Of a stretch of 64,000 bases of DNA, positions 13,501 through 26,595 are shown in pieces. The position numbers and the translations under genes were made by a program. Location of the stretch: positions 682,001 through 746,000 of the forward strand of contig JACSVZ010000025.1 in assembly GCA_014706295.1 (NCBI GenBank), given 5' to 3'. Under the pieces are notes generated by a model. The model had not been told where the DNA came from. It saw only the letters and a list, made by a program, of their open reading frames with translations, and did not search any database. Origin of the DNA: Lycocorax pyrrhopterus obiensis (taxonomy: Eukaryota; Chordata; Aves; Passeriformes; Paradisaeidae). How positions within the stretch are numbered: position 1 is the first letter of the stretch; the number at the start of each line of letters is the position of its first letter.

Positions 13501-16486
13501 AGCAACTGTAGTGCTCTAACAGGGCAGGGCAGAGGGTGCTGTGCAGTAAAATAACACCTGGTGAAACCCCAGCCTCCGCCTTAAAATAGCCTACGGTTGC
13601 ATGTAAAGTAGAGAAATGATTCTTATTTCCTTTGCAGACAGGGACCAGGAGTTAGAGAGCAATGGAAACACCTGAGCCCACAGAGTCAGGGCCCCAGCTC
13701 AACAACTGCTGTTTCCAGGCCAGTGAATCCTCACATGAACCACCTCGGGGGGCTGGGGAGGGCAGCTACCACCTATCACACCATCCTGTACATCCCCAAG
13801 TCTTTCCTCTCCCAGTCCTGCTGTCTGGGAAGTGCTCAGGGGCTGGCATTCCCCATGGAACCTGGCAAAGCAGGGTTTGAGTCTGGCTTATCCAGAGCAG
13901 TGAGACAGAGCTCTCTGCTCTGGTTGGGTTATTGGCACCGAACCAGCACAGCACAGGGGGAGTTTGGTCAGTTTAGAAACCAAAGTCACCTTGATAAGCA
14001 CCAAAGGCTGGGCTGCTGGAATTACAGCCTAAGGTGAGGACAGTGCTCTTCACATTCCATGGAAATATTCCCAAGCTGCTGACTGGGGTTTTCCCTGGTG
14101 CCATAAGCAGGGGAGAGATGGCAGCAGGGCTTGACCCCCAGGGTGGGGTTCCCACCGGGGCTACCAGCATCTTTTTGGAGTCTGTATCCTAAAAACACAG
14201 AGCAGCTCTTCCTGCTGCAGTCACGCACGGGGCAGGGGTTTATTTGCCTTTCCCTCATCTTCCTCAGGCTCACACACAGGGAGTATCCCAAGAGCACATC
14301 AAATCCTGCCCCTAAGGATGCAGTTTGGCCATGGCAGGGCCAGCCAGGCTCTTGGGTGTGTTCTGAGTGCCCCTTTAGCGTGTCTCTGCCCCAGAGCTGG
14401 AATTGGCTGCTCTCTGAATGACTGTGGGGAGCCTTTATGGCACAGCAACATTTGCTGTTGTGTTTTTGTCCTTGTGCAGAGCCCAGACGGAGCAGCTGCA
14501 GCGCTCCTCCTGTGCACGGAGTAAGGAGAACCCTTTCCCAACCCACTGAGCTCACCAGGGCTGAGTTCTCTGCCCCCACCCCAGAGCTGGGGCCTGTCTG
14601 GGGCAGTGCCACAGAAATATCAGCTTAAATTCACCGGCACTTTGGAGAGAAAGGAGCAGAGGCTTTTATCTGACAGGGCAGTGCTGGGTGCTGAGGTACC
14701 CTGGCAGCAAAGCAGGGTTAGACCTGTCAGTGCCCACAGGTGGCTTTGCCTTGGCGAAGTCTGTCCCCTGCTGTGTCCCCAAGCCCAGAACCAGCTGCCT
14801 TTGGGCTCCTGCAGCAACTGGTGACTGACACTTGACATTGCCAGCCTGGAGAAACCAAATGGGAGTTAATGATTCAACCCCTTAAATGCCTCAGCAAAGA
14901 ACACCAGAATGGGGAATGTGCAGAACTGGCTCACATGACTCTGCCCGTTTTCCCTTTTCGGGGGTGTTTATGCAGCATTTGCCTTCCAGCCCTCACTGCT
15001 GAGGGTTCATTGCATTCAGATCAGTCCCACACATCCGGGTAAGAACCCATTTCCATCTGCCCTTCTCACACACTCACAGGGCAGTGCCTTTGTCTGGCAG
15101 CACAGAGCAGAAGTAACCACGCAAACCCTGCCTTTCTCCACGCAAAATTTCAACTAAAAGCACAAAGCTTTGTGTTCAAGGCTTCTGAGCCCATCAACAT
15201 CAATTCTCTTAAAGAAGAACACAAATCTAGTACAACACTGGTGGGGAGTTAAATCCTGATTTTTTCTCCTCATGCAGCCGCAACACGTCACACACAACTC
15301 TACTACAATGAGAATTATTTGGGGAGGGGTTTTTTTGCCAAATTAAAAATCCCAAAAATATAATTTGCTGGACAAGTCATTTCTCCCAGACAGCCATTTC
15401 CTACTAAAAACTGAATATTTTCAGTGGAAACCTATTTGTCTGAAAATAGAAATTAGTTCTGTTGAGAAATCCTGCTGGAAAGACAGCTCAGCTCCCAGTT
15501 CTCTGTCTCCAGAGGCAACATCCCAGCACAGCTGCACCCTGAGCTGATGCCTGGGAATTCTCTGTCCCAGCAGAAGGTGCAGTGGCAGGTTCAGTCCAGC
15601 CGTGGAATTAACCTGGCACTGCAAAAATATCCAATAATGATGTTTTCTTTGGTGCTTGTGAAGTGATTGTTGGGTTTTGTGCAGCCAGAGGTGTTTCCAA
15701 GTGCCACATTCCCGGAGAGACTGTGGGCCAGGACAGGAGGAAATGCTGCTTCTGTTCCTCTACCAAACCCTTCCCCGTGTTTGTGTTGGGGATGTGTCCT
15801 TTGCTCTCAGTCAGCTGAAGCCTTTAAACTCTCCCCCAGCAATTGCAGCCCTGGATTAATTTCTGTGCAGCACTAATTACAGTATTATTAATTGCTAACA
15901 ATGACAGTAATGTCTTTATTGCTGTAAATCCTTTATTTATACGTGTGAGGTAAGCATTTTAACCTTTGAGGACCCCAAACGCTCCTAAGCTTTCAGAAAA
16001 CAAGATTTGCTTGTATCCCCAGTGCTGCAGTGCCTTTTCTTTCATTTGTTCCCAGGAGGGAATTATTTCTTCCCCTCAGCTCTGTGGGGGGAACTGCAGC
16101 CCCTCTTTTCAAACCCTGTGTACAGGGCACAGCACTCCTGGGTGGGATCAGTGACTGTTTGTTATCACAGAAATATGATGGAAAGGAGGCTCTGAGGGGC
16201 ACTCGAGTCACACTGGGGCTGCTCAGCAGCAGCACATCGGGTGCCAAACCCTACAAAACGGGGACAAAGCACAAGGAGATCTAATTTAAGGCAGAGGGGC
16301 AGAATCCCCCTGTCAGGGCAGGGCAGGGCAGCACTTCTGAGGTGACTGAGTCCCTCGAGCAACCAACTGCTCCTGTAGAGTCCCTACATCCCATAAATGT
16401 CAGAGCTGACATGGTTCTGTTCCTAAAAGTCAGGACTTGAGGAAGGGAATGGAGAGGACAGTGCATGTCCTGGTGATGTCCCTGCT

Positions 16487-16510
16487 GGGCTGGGCTGGGC
16501 TGGGCTGGGC
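16487..16510. repeat. Short (CTGGG)n run
   Basis: About five consecutive copies of the pentamer CTGGG/GGGCT. A simple sequence repeat in non-coding DNA. Confidence 0.85.
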
Positions 16511-17250
16511 CAGTCCTGCTTCATCCAGGTCCGAGACAGGAGGATGAATCCTCCCTCCTTCCCCCATCTGAGGAGGACAGTTTGGCATTTCAGGGATTTC
16601 TTCATTAGGTGCTCACACCTGGGGTGGGAGACACCTGTTCCAAGGATATTCCATTTTCCCAGTGGATATTATGGACTGCTGCCCAGCCCCCAGGCAGGCA
16701 GGCAGGGATCCCTCTGCCCCTCCTGCATGCAAAAGGGCAGCTCAGGCACCTCACAGTAATTCTGTTCAGCAGGAGAGAGCGCAAGGCAGGGGATAAGATC
16801 CTTTGGGGTATCCACTTGAAATTCCACTTGGACTTTAGGCAAATGTAGTCACTTGGGCTGGAGCTGTGACAAGACTCCAGCTTAGCACTGAGCCGGATGG
16901 AAGGATCACATTTCCCACATGGAACTGGCATTTCAGGCGGCACTCTGGAGGCACAGCCACAGTGCTCAGCACTCCAAGCTGCTGCCAGGAATAAATATTC
17001 CATGGTGGCATTGCCAGGGCCAAGAAGGAACCTTGCCAGGCCCAGCAGGTCTGGTCCCTTGGCAGATGTGTCCCTCAGGAGGATGCTCAGAGGACGGTTC
17101 AAATCAGGTTCTTTTCCAGACTGACCCCAAGGCAACTGGCTGCTTTAAGGACCTCATATTTTCCTCCACTCCCAATTGATTGAGCTCTCTGTGACAGTCC
17201 TTGATTCTGATTTTGATATAATCAACAAGACAGAATGGTGCAATGGCTAT

Positions 17251-17490
17251 CCCATCCCAACAGGCCCTTTCCTGCTGCATCCCATCCCAACAGGCCCATT
17301 CCTGCTGCATCCCATCCCAACAGGCCCTTTCCTGCTGCATCCCATCCCAACAGGCCCTTTCCTGCTGCATCCCATCCCAACAGGCCCTTTCCTGCTGCAT
17401 CCCATCCCAACAGGCCCATTCCTGCTGCATCCCATCCCAACAGGCCCTTTCCTGCTGCATCCCATCCCAACAGGCCCATTCCTGCTCTAC
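17251..17490. repeat. 30-bp tandem array, eight copies
   Basis: Eight head-to-tail 30-bp units beginning CCCATCCCAACAGGCCC and ending TTCCTGCTGCAT. Copies differ at one internal T/A position (order T, A, T, T, T, A, T, A), and the last copy also diverges at its end. Because 30 is a multiple of three and the unit has no stop codon in any frame, all six frames are open through the array. Such low divergence between units suggests recent expansion or homogenisation. Confidence 0.97.
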
Positions 17491-20400
17491 CCAGGGCAGT
17501 TAGCAAAGGGCAAATGAGCTCCACTCCCCACAGGGCTTGGTAGTAAAGCAGCCAGCAGATAATTCACCATGAGACTGAGTTTGCTTTTCTAATAAAAAAG
17601 GATTTGATAAGGTATTAGGAATTGGATATTTCACATACTTTGTTCAGAGAAAGTTCAACAGAAAGAAAAACATAGAAAGGACTGAAAGAAGATCTGAGTT
17701 TTGCAAAGAACTGAACAGGACTGAAAAAAAATAATCCTTTAACTCTGTATCCCCTTTCTTCTACCTAAGCTGCTTAGAACTTCCTCTGAATCCCTAACAA
17801 AGATGTATTTCTAGCGCAGGCTGCGGGCTCCGGGAGCTGCTCTGTCTCCCCCTAATGATCCCGCTCTGCCAGCGTGGCTCCCACACCCACTGCTGCCCGG
17901 GAGGGAGCCACGGACACCACAACTCCAGGGAAAGAGCAGGAGACGGAACCTTGTTCTCGTCAGGCCCCTATCCAACATTCAGCACCTTCCCCTTCCTTCC
18001 CCCTCTGGTCTCCTCAAGGGCTGCACGTGGCTGGGATTAAAGCCATTTCCCTGGATAAAACTTACCCGAGGAATGATTAAATGTCGTTATCCCCCACATC
18101 CAAATTTTTCAAACCAAACCAGTTGCAAGGAAGTAAGAGCAAAGAGAAGCACTCAGTAACATTCCTGAGGGAGCAGAGAACTCCAGCTGCCCAGGAACTG
18201 CAAGGATTGGCATCACCCACTTGCAGGGCTGCAGAGAACAGGTAGAAATACAGCTAACAGCTCTCAGGTATTTGGGATGGAGGCAGTGCTGGAGTACTTG
18301 GGAAGCTGAGAATGGAAACCTGAAAGTTTCTGCTTACTCTGGTGATCACTGGAAAATACGAGACTGGGCCAGGGAAGTGGGAACTCCTTGTTTTCACAGC
18401 TAACCTTGCCAGGTCATGTTTATTGATGGAGTTTGTGTTCGTGAATGTCCCCCTGTGTAGGAACAGGAGCAGTGCACCCTCTATAAACACTCGGTGCCTG
18501 GGGACAGCAGCACCGTCCCCAAGTCCCACAGCACAGAATTCCCCACTCCAGACAGACAGCAGTGCCCTGTTTATGTGGGCCCAACAGGAAACACATCCTG
18601 CTAAACATTAGCTAGGATGTAGTCGGGCACCTCTACTGATTTGAATTAAAAGGGCTTTAATTGCTGTATTATATAACTTGCTTTATATAATCTCCTCCAG
18701 ACAGTCGCTGATATACTCACAGCATGCTTATCCAGGAGGGAATTTTTCTCCTGCTGAAGCAAATCAACACATTTCAGCTGTGTGTGGGGGCAAGGGATTT
18801 GTTGAAAGGAGAACTCCTTTGTCATCCTGCCTGAAGAGAGGTGTAATTCTTCTGCCTCTTTGATCTGCTTGGGGGTAGCTTAAGCAGGGCTTGTAAAGGA
18901 GCCTTGGAAAGGGCCGTGGATGATTTAAAGAGGCAGGAGAAGAATGGTGGAGCTGGGGACCTGTTTTCAAGGATCCAGGCTGATCATCTTGTTCTCAGCT
19001 ATTCTGTGGTTGTTATCTGTTCAATTGTGTGTCCAGATCCTCACTCAAATTCTGGAAAGTTTCCAGTGGAGGCTGGATCAGAACTGTGACAGTAATTTAT
19101 CATGACCCCTGGTGTGAGGACACAGGCAGATCAGAAACCAGAGTTCCTGCAGATTTCTCCCCTTCACACCTGCTCCCTGAGGTTAGGAGCCCCTCTCTGC
19201 CTAAGGAGCGCATGTGCAGCTCACGATGGACAAGGTGAGGCATCCCAAAATTTCGCCCTGCCATTCTGGTAAAGCCAATGTTCACATTCTAGCAGAAAAG
19301 GACAGAAGGAACACAGGGGCCAGCTGAAGTTGGGTGGTTTTGCACAGTAAGTCTAAACCCTGGAAAACTTCTTGGAATAGTGTGTTACACAGGAATGTTT
19401 TATTTCTGCTCAAACCATGCATTAACACGGACATATTAAAAGTGCATCAGGAAAATAAAACTTGAGAATTGTTCAGGAAAGTGTGACCTCATTCTCCTTT
19501 CCTCAAATGTGGGCTTAAAGTTTAACCTCTGCCAGCTCCATTTGCAACCAATAAATTCAGAAGCAGAAGGGTGAAAAGGTACAGTACAAAGTGACCTTCA
19601 TTTCTTTCACCCTAATTTTATTGAGCAGGGGAGGAAGGTGATCCAGTCCAAGTGCAGAAAGAAGGCAGCTGTGTGAGACAGAAATAAGTATACTGTTAGG
19701 GCTGCTGATACTAACAAGGACGTTAAATAATAGAATTCCTTCTGGCTTTACAAAATGCAATTAATTTGTGCTTAGACTCCATCCTTGATAATTTAATATT
19801 TTCAATTTGCTGCTGATTAACACATGTGAAGGTGTTTTCTGTGCCTGCAACTGGGTCTGATGGGAGGATTTCTGGTTTAGCCAGCTGAGACATCAGGCAG
19901 CTTCTCTAAGTTAATATCACAGGGTAAAGGGACATTGCCAAACAGCAAATCTTGACTTCATAAAACTGTTGTGGTGGCAAGAGGACCCTCAGAGGGGGCA
20001 CTTGGTCCTTTCCTGTGTCAGCTGTACAGCTGGCACTGACACTTCTCCAGTGTTTAAACGGCTGCAGTTAAAGGAGACACATTTCCCACTAAACTCCCAC
20101 CAGTGTCTGATGGATCACTCGGGATATCCCCATTTTGGATATATGAACCTGGAGCTTAAGGGAGGTAAACAGCTCTTGCCACAAATACTTAAGCACATGA
20201 AATCAAGCAAAATTTGGGCAGTCCACTTGCCACCAATTTGAGCCCAAGCCTTTTGCTGCTGACCAAAAGGAAGCCTGGGTGGGCTTGTGATAGGAGGCAG
20301 GGTTTGAGATAAGGGGTGTAACATCTTTAGCTCGCTCTAAAAAAGTCCCTCCTAAGGCTTGTTTTACTGTCCCTTCCTATTGGGAAGGTAAAGAAACAAC

Positions 20401-21770
20401 AGAAGCACAAAGACCTCAACATCTCCGGATTCAAGGTGCCCTCGAGGTTTTCCCAAAGGAAACATCCCCCATGGCAGCTGCAGGAACCCCAAACCCTCGC
20501 CCTGTGTGGCTGGGGATTCTTCTCCTCGGAGACCCAGCAGGCTCAGAACACCCCTGTGTGAGTCAGCACTGGGAATATTTTCCCCTCAAGTTCTTACTTT
20601 GTTTGGAAGCTGCAGCATTTTGCCCCAGGACATGTGACCAGAGCACACAGCTCATTCAGCCACTCAAGAAGGATTTTGTTCAACAGAAGCTAAATAAAGA
20701 GGCACACATGGGTCCAGGGGGGCTCAGTGTGCACTGATCCAACATCCTCCCTGGCGACCAAACGCATTTTATGCTTGAGGGGTGATAAACTCAGAAATCA
20801 ATTATTTCTAAGAACACTCCTAAGTTTTGGGCCAAAATCAGGCCCTGGGATGGTCCATGAACATCCCAGGCAGTGTCTGACTCTGCAGGGCATCAGCCTC
20901 TCCCCACACCTCTGAGTAACTCCAAGGCTGGGAATTTTTCAAATGTAGGTTGATCCAATTCCAGTCTGAACACATCTGTAGCATTTTCTCCATCAATGAC
21001 TCTTAGTCCCTGGGCCTCTTGTTAACATGGCCAATCATAAAGGACAAAATAAGAGGGACACCGAGCTACACTTTCCTTTAAAGGATCAGGTTCAGAAATC
21101 CATTCTTAGTCTTAGCATCACCTTTGTGGTGAGCAAACACCCAAATTCTCCTGCTGGAGTTTAATCTTTTCTTTTGTTCTCACTTAATAATCCTATTCAA
21201 GATGCTTGTGTGATTCCAGGGTCTGAATTTCACACCTCCAAACCCCATCTCTAACCACACTAAAAATAACTGCATATCTGGCTTAATTATGCCTTCTGCA
21301 TCTGCTCCCCTTTGTCCCTAAATTTCCTATCCACATTTCATCCAGGGTCTCCTAATGTTGAGATACACACAAAACTGCATCAACAGGCCAGGATTTATCT
21401 CCTAAAAGGCAAAAAGGTCTCCAAACCCAGCATTTTCCCCACACACGCCCACGATGGAGTTACTGCTGCTCCAGGCTTCACTTACACAATTGAGCACAGG
21501 ACAATATTAACACTTGACCGACTCGGAGTTTATTGAGCAAGCCAAAATGATTGTTTTTTGCTGGAATGCTCCTTAGGCAAGGAACTCTGAGTTTCCTTAT
21601 CAGCTTACTGGAAGTCTTCCCCAGCAGCTGTGGGAAAATATGCAAATTATGTAACTTTGCCTTGAACGAGTGTCTTGAGCCTGTGTCAGAGTTTCCCCCT
21701 GGCCTGCAGGTACAGGTTAAACCCCACTGCTCGTTGTTTCTCGCTCTGCAGAGCCCTGTCAGCAGCGGGG

Positions 21771-22886
21771 ATGTTCAGCTACCTCCGGGAACGCTTCACC
21801 AGCCACCTCCGGGAGCGCAGCCGGCGCCGGGCCAGGCTCGTCTCCAAGGATGGGAGGTGCAACATTGAGTTTGGCAACGTGGAACAGTCCAGGTTTGTCT
21901 TCCTGATTGACATATGGACAACCATCCTGGACCTCAGGTGGAGGTACAAGATGACCATCTTCATCTCGGCCTTCCTGGGCAGCTGGTTCCTGTTTGGGCT
22001 GCTCTGGTACGTCGTGGCCTACATCCACAAAGACCTGCCCGAGTTCAACCCCTCCATCAACCACACCCCCTGTGTGGAGAACATCAACGGCCTCACCTCA
22101 GCCTTCCTCTTCTCCCTGGAGACCCAGGTGACCATCGGCTACGGCTTCAGGTGTGTCACAGAGCAGTGTGCCACTGCCATCTTCCTGCTCATCTTCCAGT
22201 CCATCCTGGGAGTCATCATCAATTCCTTCATGTGTGGGGCCATTCTGGCCAAGATCTCCAGGTCCAAAAACCGGGCCAAGACCATCACGTTCAGCAAGAA
22301 CGCCGTCATCAGCAAGCGTGGGGGGAAACTGTGCCTCCTGATCCGCGTGGCCAACCTCCGGAAGAGCCTGCTGATCGGGAGCCACATCTACGGGAAGCTG
22401 TTGAAGACCACCATCACCCCCGAGGGGGAGACCATCATCCTGGACCAGGTCAACATCGAATTCGTGGTGGACGCTGGCAACGAAAATCTCTTCTTCATCT
22501 CGCCACTCACCATTTACCACATCATAGACAAGAACAGCCCCTTCTTCCACATGGCAGCAGAAACCCTCCTGCAGCAGGACTTTGAGCTGGTGGTGTTTTT
22601 AGATGGCACCGTGGAGGCCACCAGTGCCACCTGCCAGGTGAGGACATCCTACATCCCTGAGGAGGTGCTCTGGGGGTACCGCTTCGCTCCCATTGTGTCC
22701 AAGACCAAAGAAGGGAAATACAGAGTGGACTTCCAGAACTTCAGCAAGACAGTGGCCGTGGAGACTCCCCACTGTGCCTTCTGTCTCTACAACGAGAAGG
22801 AAGCCAAAGCCAAAGAGAAGAAAGGTTATGACAATCCTGGCTTTGTCTTGTCTGAAATCAGTGAAATCAGCGACACAAAAATGTAG
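21771..22886 (+). CDS. KCNJ1: Inward-rectifier potassium channel 1 (Kir1.1, ROMK)
   Basis: Complete 371-residue Kir channel, encoded in one exon as in other vertebrates. In mammals this channel secretes and recycles K+ at the apical membrane of kidney tubule epithelium. Visible parts: cytoplasmic N-terminus; TM1 (about 62-85); N-glycosylation site NHT at 97; selectivity filter TIGYGF (121-126); TM2 (about 132-158) with the rectification-setting Asn151; then the cytoplasmic domain. The residues of the pH-gating triad are present (Arg22, Lys60, Arg291), as are a PIP2-contact Arg168 and the PKA/SGK-type serines 25, 199 and 293. The tail keeps a YDNP endocytic motif (353-356) and a C-terminal TKM PDZ ligand. 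The start matches the ROMK2-type start and lies 19 nt after a splice acceptor (TCGCTCTGCAG, exon from 21752); the frame is open further upstream but that part is intron. One residue is missing near position 39 relative to human. The N-terminus (10-20) is unusually arginine-rich. Confidence 0.97.
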   Translation: MFSYLRERFTSHLRERSRRRARLVSKDGRCNIEFGNVEQSRFVFLIDIWTTILDLRWRYKMTIFISAFLGSWFLFGLLWYVVAYIHKDLPEFNPSINHTPCVENINGLTSAFLFSLETQVTIGYGFRCVTEQCATAIFLLIFQSILGVIINSFMCGAILAKISRSKNRAKTITFSKNAVISKRGGKLCLLIRVANLRKSLLIGSHIYGKLLKTTITPEGETIILDQVNIEFVVDAGNENLFFISPLTIYHIIDKNSPFFHMAAETLLQQDFELVVFLDGTVEATSATCQVRTSYIPEEVLWGYRFAPIVSKTKEGKYRVDFQNFSKTVAVETPHCAFCLYNEKEAKAKEKKGYDNPGFVLSEISEISDTKM

Positions 22887-22940
22887 TGCCAGGTTATTTG
22901 TGGGACTGAGTTTTCAGAGAGAATTCAGTCTTAGAGGATT

Positions 22941-22946
22941 AATAAA
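22941..22946 (+). promoter_or_regulatory. Candidate KCNJ1 polyadenylation signal AATAAA
   Basis: A canonical AATAAA begins 55 nt after the KCNJ1 stop codon. If used, the 3' UTR would be under 100 nt. Other AATAAA hexamers occur further downstream (for example near 25250 and 25967), so this site may not be the main one. Confidence 0.35.
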
Positions 22947-25900
22947 TAACTCAGTAAAACAAAACAGAAACACAGGTCTGGGTTTGCTCTAACCCAGCAT
23001 TTGTTTTCTCAAAAGCCTCCAATCAAAGAGGAGCAGCATACCAGTGATCACTATTTAACTACTCTATATATATTTCATAGAATTTATATTTTTATATCTG
23101 TGGGACATTTAATGAAGCTGCTATGTTGGAATGTCCAACTCACTGAAGTCTCCAGGGGCATGCAAAGGTGTTAAAAAGCCTGAAGAGATGGAAAGAAATT
23201 TTAGGATGTTAAAGACACACAGCTGCTGGAATGAGAACGTGAAAAGGAGAACAGAAGGCAAAGCTAAAGAAACCTAAGGGACTTAGGAGCCAAAACCTCA
23301 AAAAAATGTCTATTTCTGGTTGCCAAAGTCCTCTATGTACACAGACTCTGGCTCTGGAACTTGAGCACTTTTGAATGTTCTGTAACAATTCCTTCCCTCT
23401 TTCTTTGGGGCTGGTACAGCTGCAGGACGGAGCAGTAGGGGATGGGACAAGCTTAGGAAATGGAGAAGACAGAGCTTGGGCCAAGCTGCTGCACCTCCAA
23501 CTCCAAAATGTGACTTCTCCCCTCTGAAAGCCTTTGACTCCTTTCAGGGAAAAAGAGCCAAATGGAAAGGAAAACTGAAAAACCGAGGAGAAGCAGAGCC
23601 ACTTTGGGACAAGAGGAATTTGGCAGCTTATTCCCAACTGTCCTGGCCCTCAGCTGCTCTTCACTGCCCCAGGAGCTGCCTGGCTGGGGAATAGGGAAAC
23701 ATTTGAAGACAGCTCTCCAGAAAGGTGAGGAAATGGAGAGCACATTGATTCCTTCACACCTGGCAGAAAGCACTCCACCGGGAGGAGAGGGGAAATTCCC
23801 AGCTCTGGATGTATCTTTCCTAAAAATCCCCAATGCAAACAGAGATAATCTTCCCCTTTGTATCACTAAGGTCTTGTTCAAACAAAAACACAGCCCAGGA
23901 ACCTCCTACCAACATTTTGGCTTCAGATTTTGTTCCAAACTGTTCATCTCTCCACAGCCAAACGTGCATCCCTACAGGAAACAAGTCCTGCTCGGTGGGA
24001 GCTGAGTAGTGCTGAACGTTTTCTGAGGATGATTTTTGACATTGAAGCTTCAAATGCAACAAGAAGTTTCAATACATTTTTAGTGAATTTCTACTTCCTC
24101 GCAGGCAATTTTTTCCCCTCAGTTCATTCTGTTACTGAGAGTTCTAGCGGCAGACCAAAGAGTTTTTGGGAACTCTTCCCAGTGGTGTAACTTGGCTCAT
24201 CAATTTTCAATGCTGTGGTAAAATGGAAATAGTGTTAAAAGTTGCTGGATTAAGTGGTTCTAAAAGAAGGGGAGAATTCAGCAGGTCAGATGATGACTAG
24301 AGAAAGTTGTGCTGCAAATGAGCAATGGTGTGAGTATGGAAATCAAACTCTGGGAACCAGGAGCGTTCAGGTCTCAGTCCCGGTGTGGTGTGAACTCCTC
24401 TCTTGGGTCAGAACAAATCACTTTACTCTGCATCTCCGATTTGCCATCTGTAACACGGGACATAACCACTGACATTGTACAGAGAGCAACGTTATGAACA
24501 ATTATGTCACTAAAGCACTTTAAAAGCCAATGCTCAGCTGTATCAATCTTTCCTCACTGCACCGCTGCCACACCCTTCTCCACCTCTGGGTGGAAAGGTC
24601 AGCACACAAAGTTCTGCTCTCGTCACACATCAGAGCTACCAAAAGTGGCTGCACCAGGGCCAGAACTGTGAATAGAGAAGCAGGAGTGAGGCCTCTGAGG
24701 TAACTCACAGATACTGCCTGATATTTCAATTGTGCTGGTTTTGCAACCTTGCAAACCAACAGTGTAAAAAATATTTTACAGTCTCAATCACCACAGCACC
24801 TGAACATTCAGCCTTAGTGTCCCTCAGATTATCAGCTTGGAAGGACAGTTTTGATCCCCCAAAACAAACATCAAGAGATCAGTGGCCATGCACAGAAATC
24901 TCAGAGGCAGCAGGGAAGGGAAATGATGTGTCCAGAGTCCCAGAGTGGTCTGAACCAAAAGGCTGCTCCATCCTTCCAGAGCTGCTGCTGCATTTCCTCC
25001 CAAGGCTTCCTGTACAGTTCCCTGGGGGTAATGTCCCCAGAAAGTGGCACTGTCAGTGCTCAAGGCTTGCAAGCTACACCTCTTACCCCTGGGAGAACAG
25101 ACACATCAAGATGCCTTTAATGGAAGCAGAAAAAGTGTCCCCACTGGACAAGGGAAACCCAATTGGAAGGTCAAACCCAGCTGTGCAATGAGGAGCCAGG
25201 GAACAGTCCTGCTTTAAGTGCTGGTTTGGGATGTTAGTGCTGGTGGGGAAAATAAATCAGATGCTCTGCAGTGCCTGTCCAAGAGGTGGTGCACACCCTC
25301 CTAAGCCTCCTAATGCACTTTTGAGGAAAGCCTCCTCAAAATCTTAAACCTCAACGTTCTTCCTGACCCAGCGATGGAACCTTTTGCCCTGCATGCAGCA
25401 TGAGCATGAGGATGTGTTGTTCCATTTCTAGAGGCACGAAGTGCTGCCACAACTCCTGATCCCCCTGCAGGGGTGGCTGCCTGGTGTTCCCTCTCCTGAC
25501 AGCCACACCTGCCTCGGAACCTGCAACACAAGGAAGCTGCACCAGGGGAAGGGTGACTGTGTTCTTTTGCACATTTTGGTGTTACTGGAGGGGATCCAGC
25601 ACCAGAGGAAATTCAGGAGGATGGATCCAAAGCTGACAGGGCCATGAGGCTCCCTTAGAGAGGGATCATACTGGGAGCTGGCTGGGAATCCCAGAGTGAG
25701 CCTCCCGCTGGTTGTCACCCCAGGAAGCCCTGCCAGCCCCGCAGCAGCAGGAGATAGAGCCGAGGCAGAGCCCAGCAGCAGCACAACAATGAGTGGAATT
25801 TCCTCTGGCTGTCCAGGGAGAGCTGTTTGTCACCCGGCAGATAAAGGCCGGGCCCCGAAGGAGGTTATCGGGGACAGGCCACTCGGGACAGACTCCAGAG

Positions 25901-26566
25901 GAAAGCTATTCTGGGGACTGTCACCCCTGCTGCCATTAAAAGAAAGTTCAGTTAAGAGGATGAAAATAAATTTAATCTTGCTGAGCAGAAGTGGCTGGAG
26001 GGAACCACAGAGCCGATACTGGAAGACAAAGGCTGGGTTCTTCACCCTGGCAGGGCTTCGCTGGTACAGCTCTGCCCAAGCCTCGCAGGCCCCTTCTCCC
26101 TCCCGGGCTGCCCGCCCTGCCTTAGGCCTTTCCACAGGCTGGGACACACCACGGAGGCCACAGCCTGGGCCAAACCCTGCACGGGTCTGAGGAGAAAGTC
26201 CTGCCCCTTCAGGAGAGCAATCAGACCCTTCCTACTGGAGTGAGTCCTAAAGGATTTCGCTGGGAAAGCCGAGCAGCCAGGCTTGGGAATAATGTGTCTG
26301 CACTAAACTTAATTTATCTTCTCATTTCACAAACAACATGTTTCTTCTACTGTATTTATTTTAAACATTCATTCAAGCTGTGCATAATATTTCAATCATT
26401 TTGAAATAGATTTACCCTCCTGCTGGCAAATGAATAAGGCATCCTGCTGACTGCTGGAGAAAGGGCCATGAATTAAAATAACTGCTTTTGGTAAACTGAC
26501 ATGTGCTGGTTTGCTGTCTGTCTGCACACATGCTCTGGGAGGAACTGGTGAAAAGACACCCCTAAA

Positions 26567-26595
26567 TAATAATAATAACAATAATAATAATTAAA
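26567..26595. repeat. (AAT)n microsatellite
   Basis: Run of AAT/ATA trinucleotides with one C interruption. Simple repeat. Confidence 0.85.

Larger units (their letters stand above)
4531..21751. other. Non-coding region upstream of KCNJ1
   Basis: About 17 kb without a recognisable coding exon. It should contain the KCNJ1 promoter(s) and any 5' untranslated or alternative N-terminal exons (mammalian ROMK isoforms use several), but I could not identify them by sequence. Contents that can be named are a 30-bp tandem array (17251-17490) and a short (CTGGG)n run near 16487-16509. A possible 57-nt mini-exon on the minus strand (5627-5683) is discussed under findings. Confidence 0.6.

Noticed and set aside
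1..21700. KCNJ5, expected next to KCNJ1
   Set aside because: No Kir pore or cytoplasmic domain can be read on either strand left of KCNJ1, so the gene is not in this window or lies beyond the left edge.
21675..21770. Upstream in-frame extension of KCNJ1 (32 extra codons)
   Set aside because: It reads through a splice acceptor (TCGCTCTGCAG at 21741-21751) and does not resemble the family N-terminus. The ATG at 21771 matches the ROMK2-type start.
21914..22585. 223-codon frame overlapping KCNJ1 on the same strand
   Set aside because: It is the +2 frame of the KCNJ1 coding region, with composition typical of a shadow of GC-rich coding sequence.
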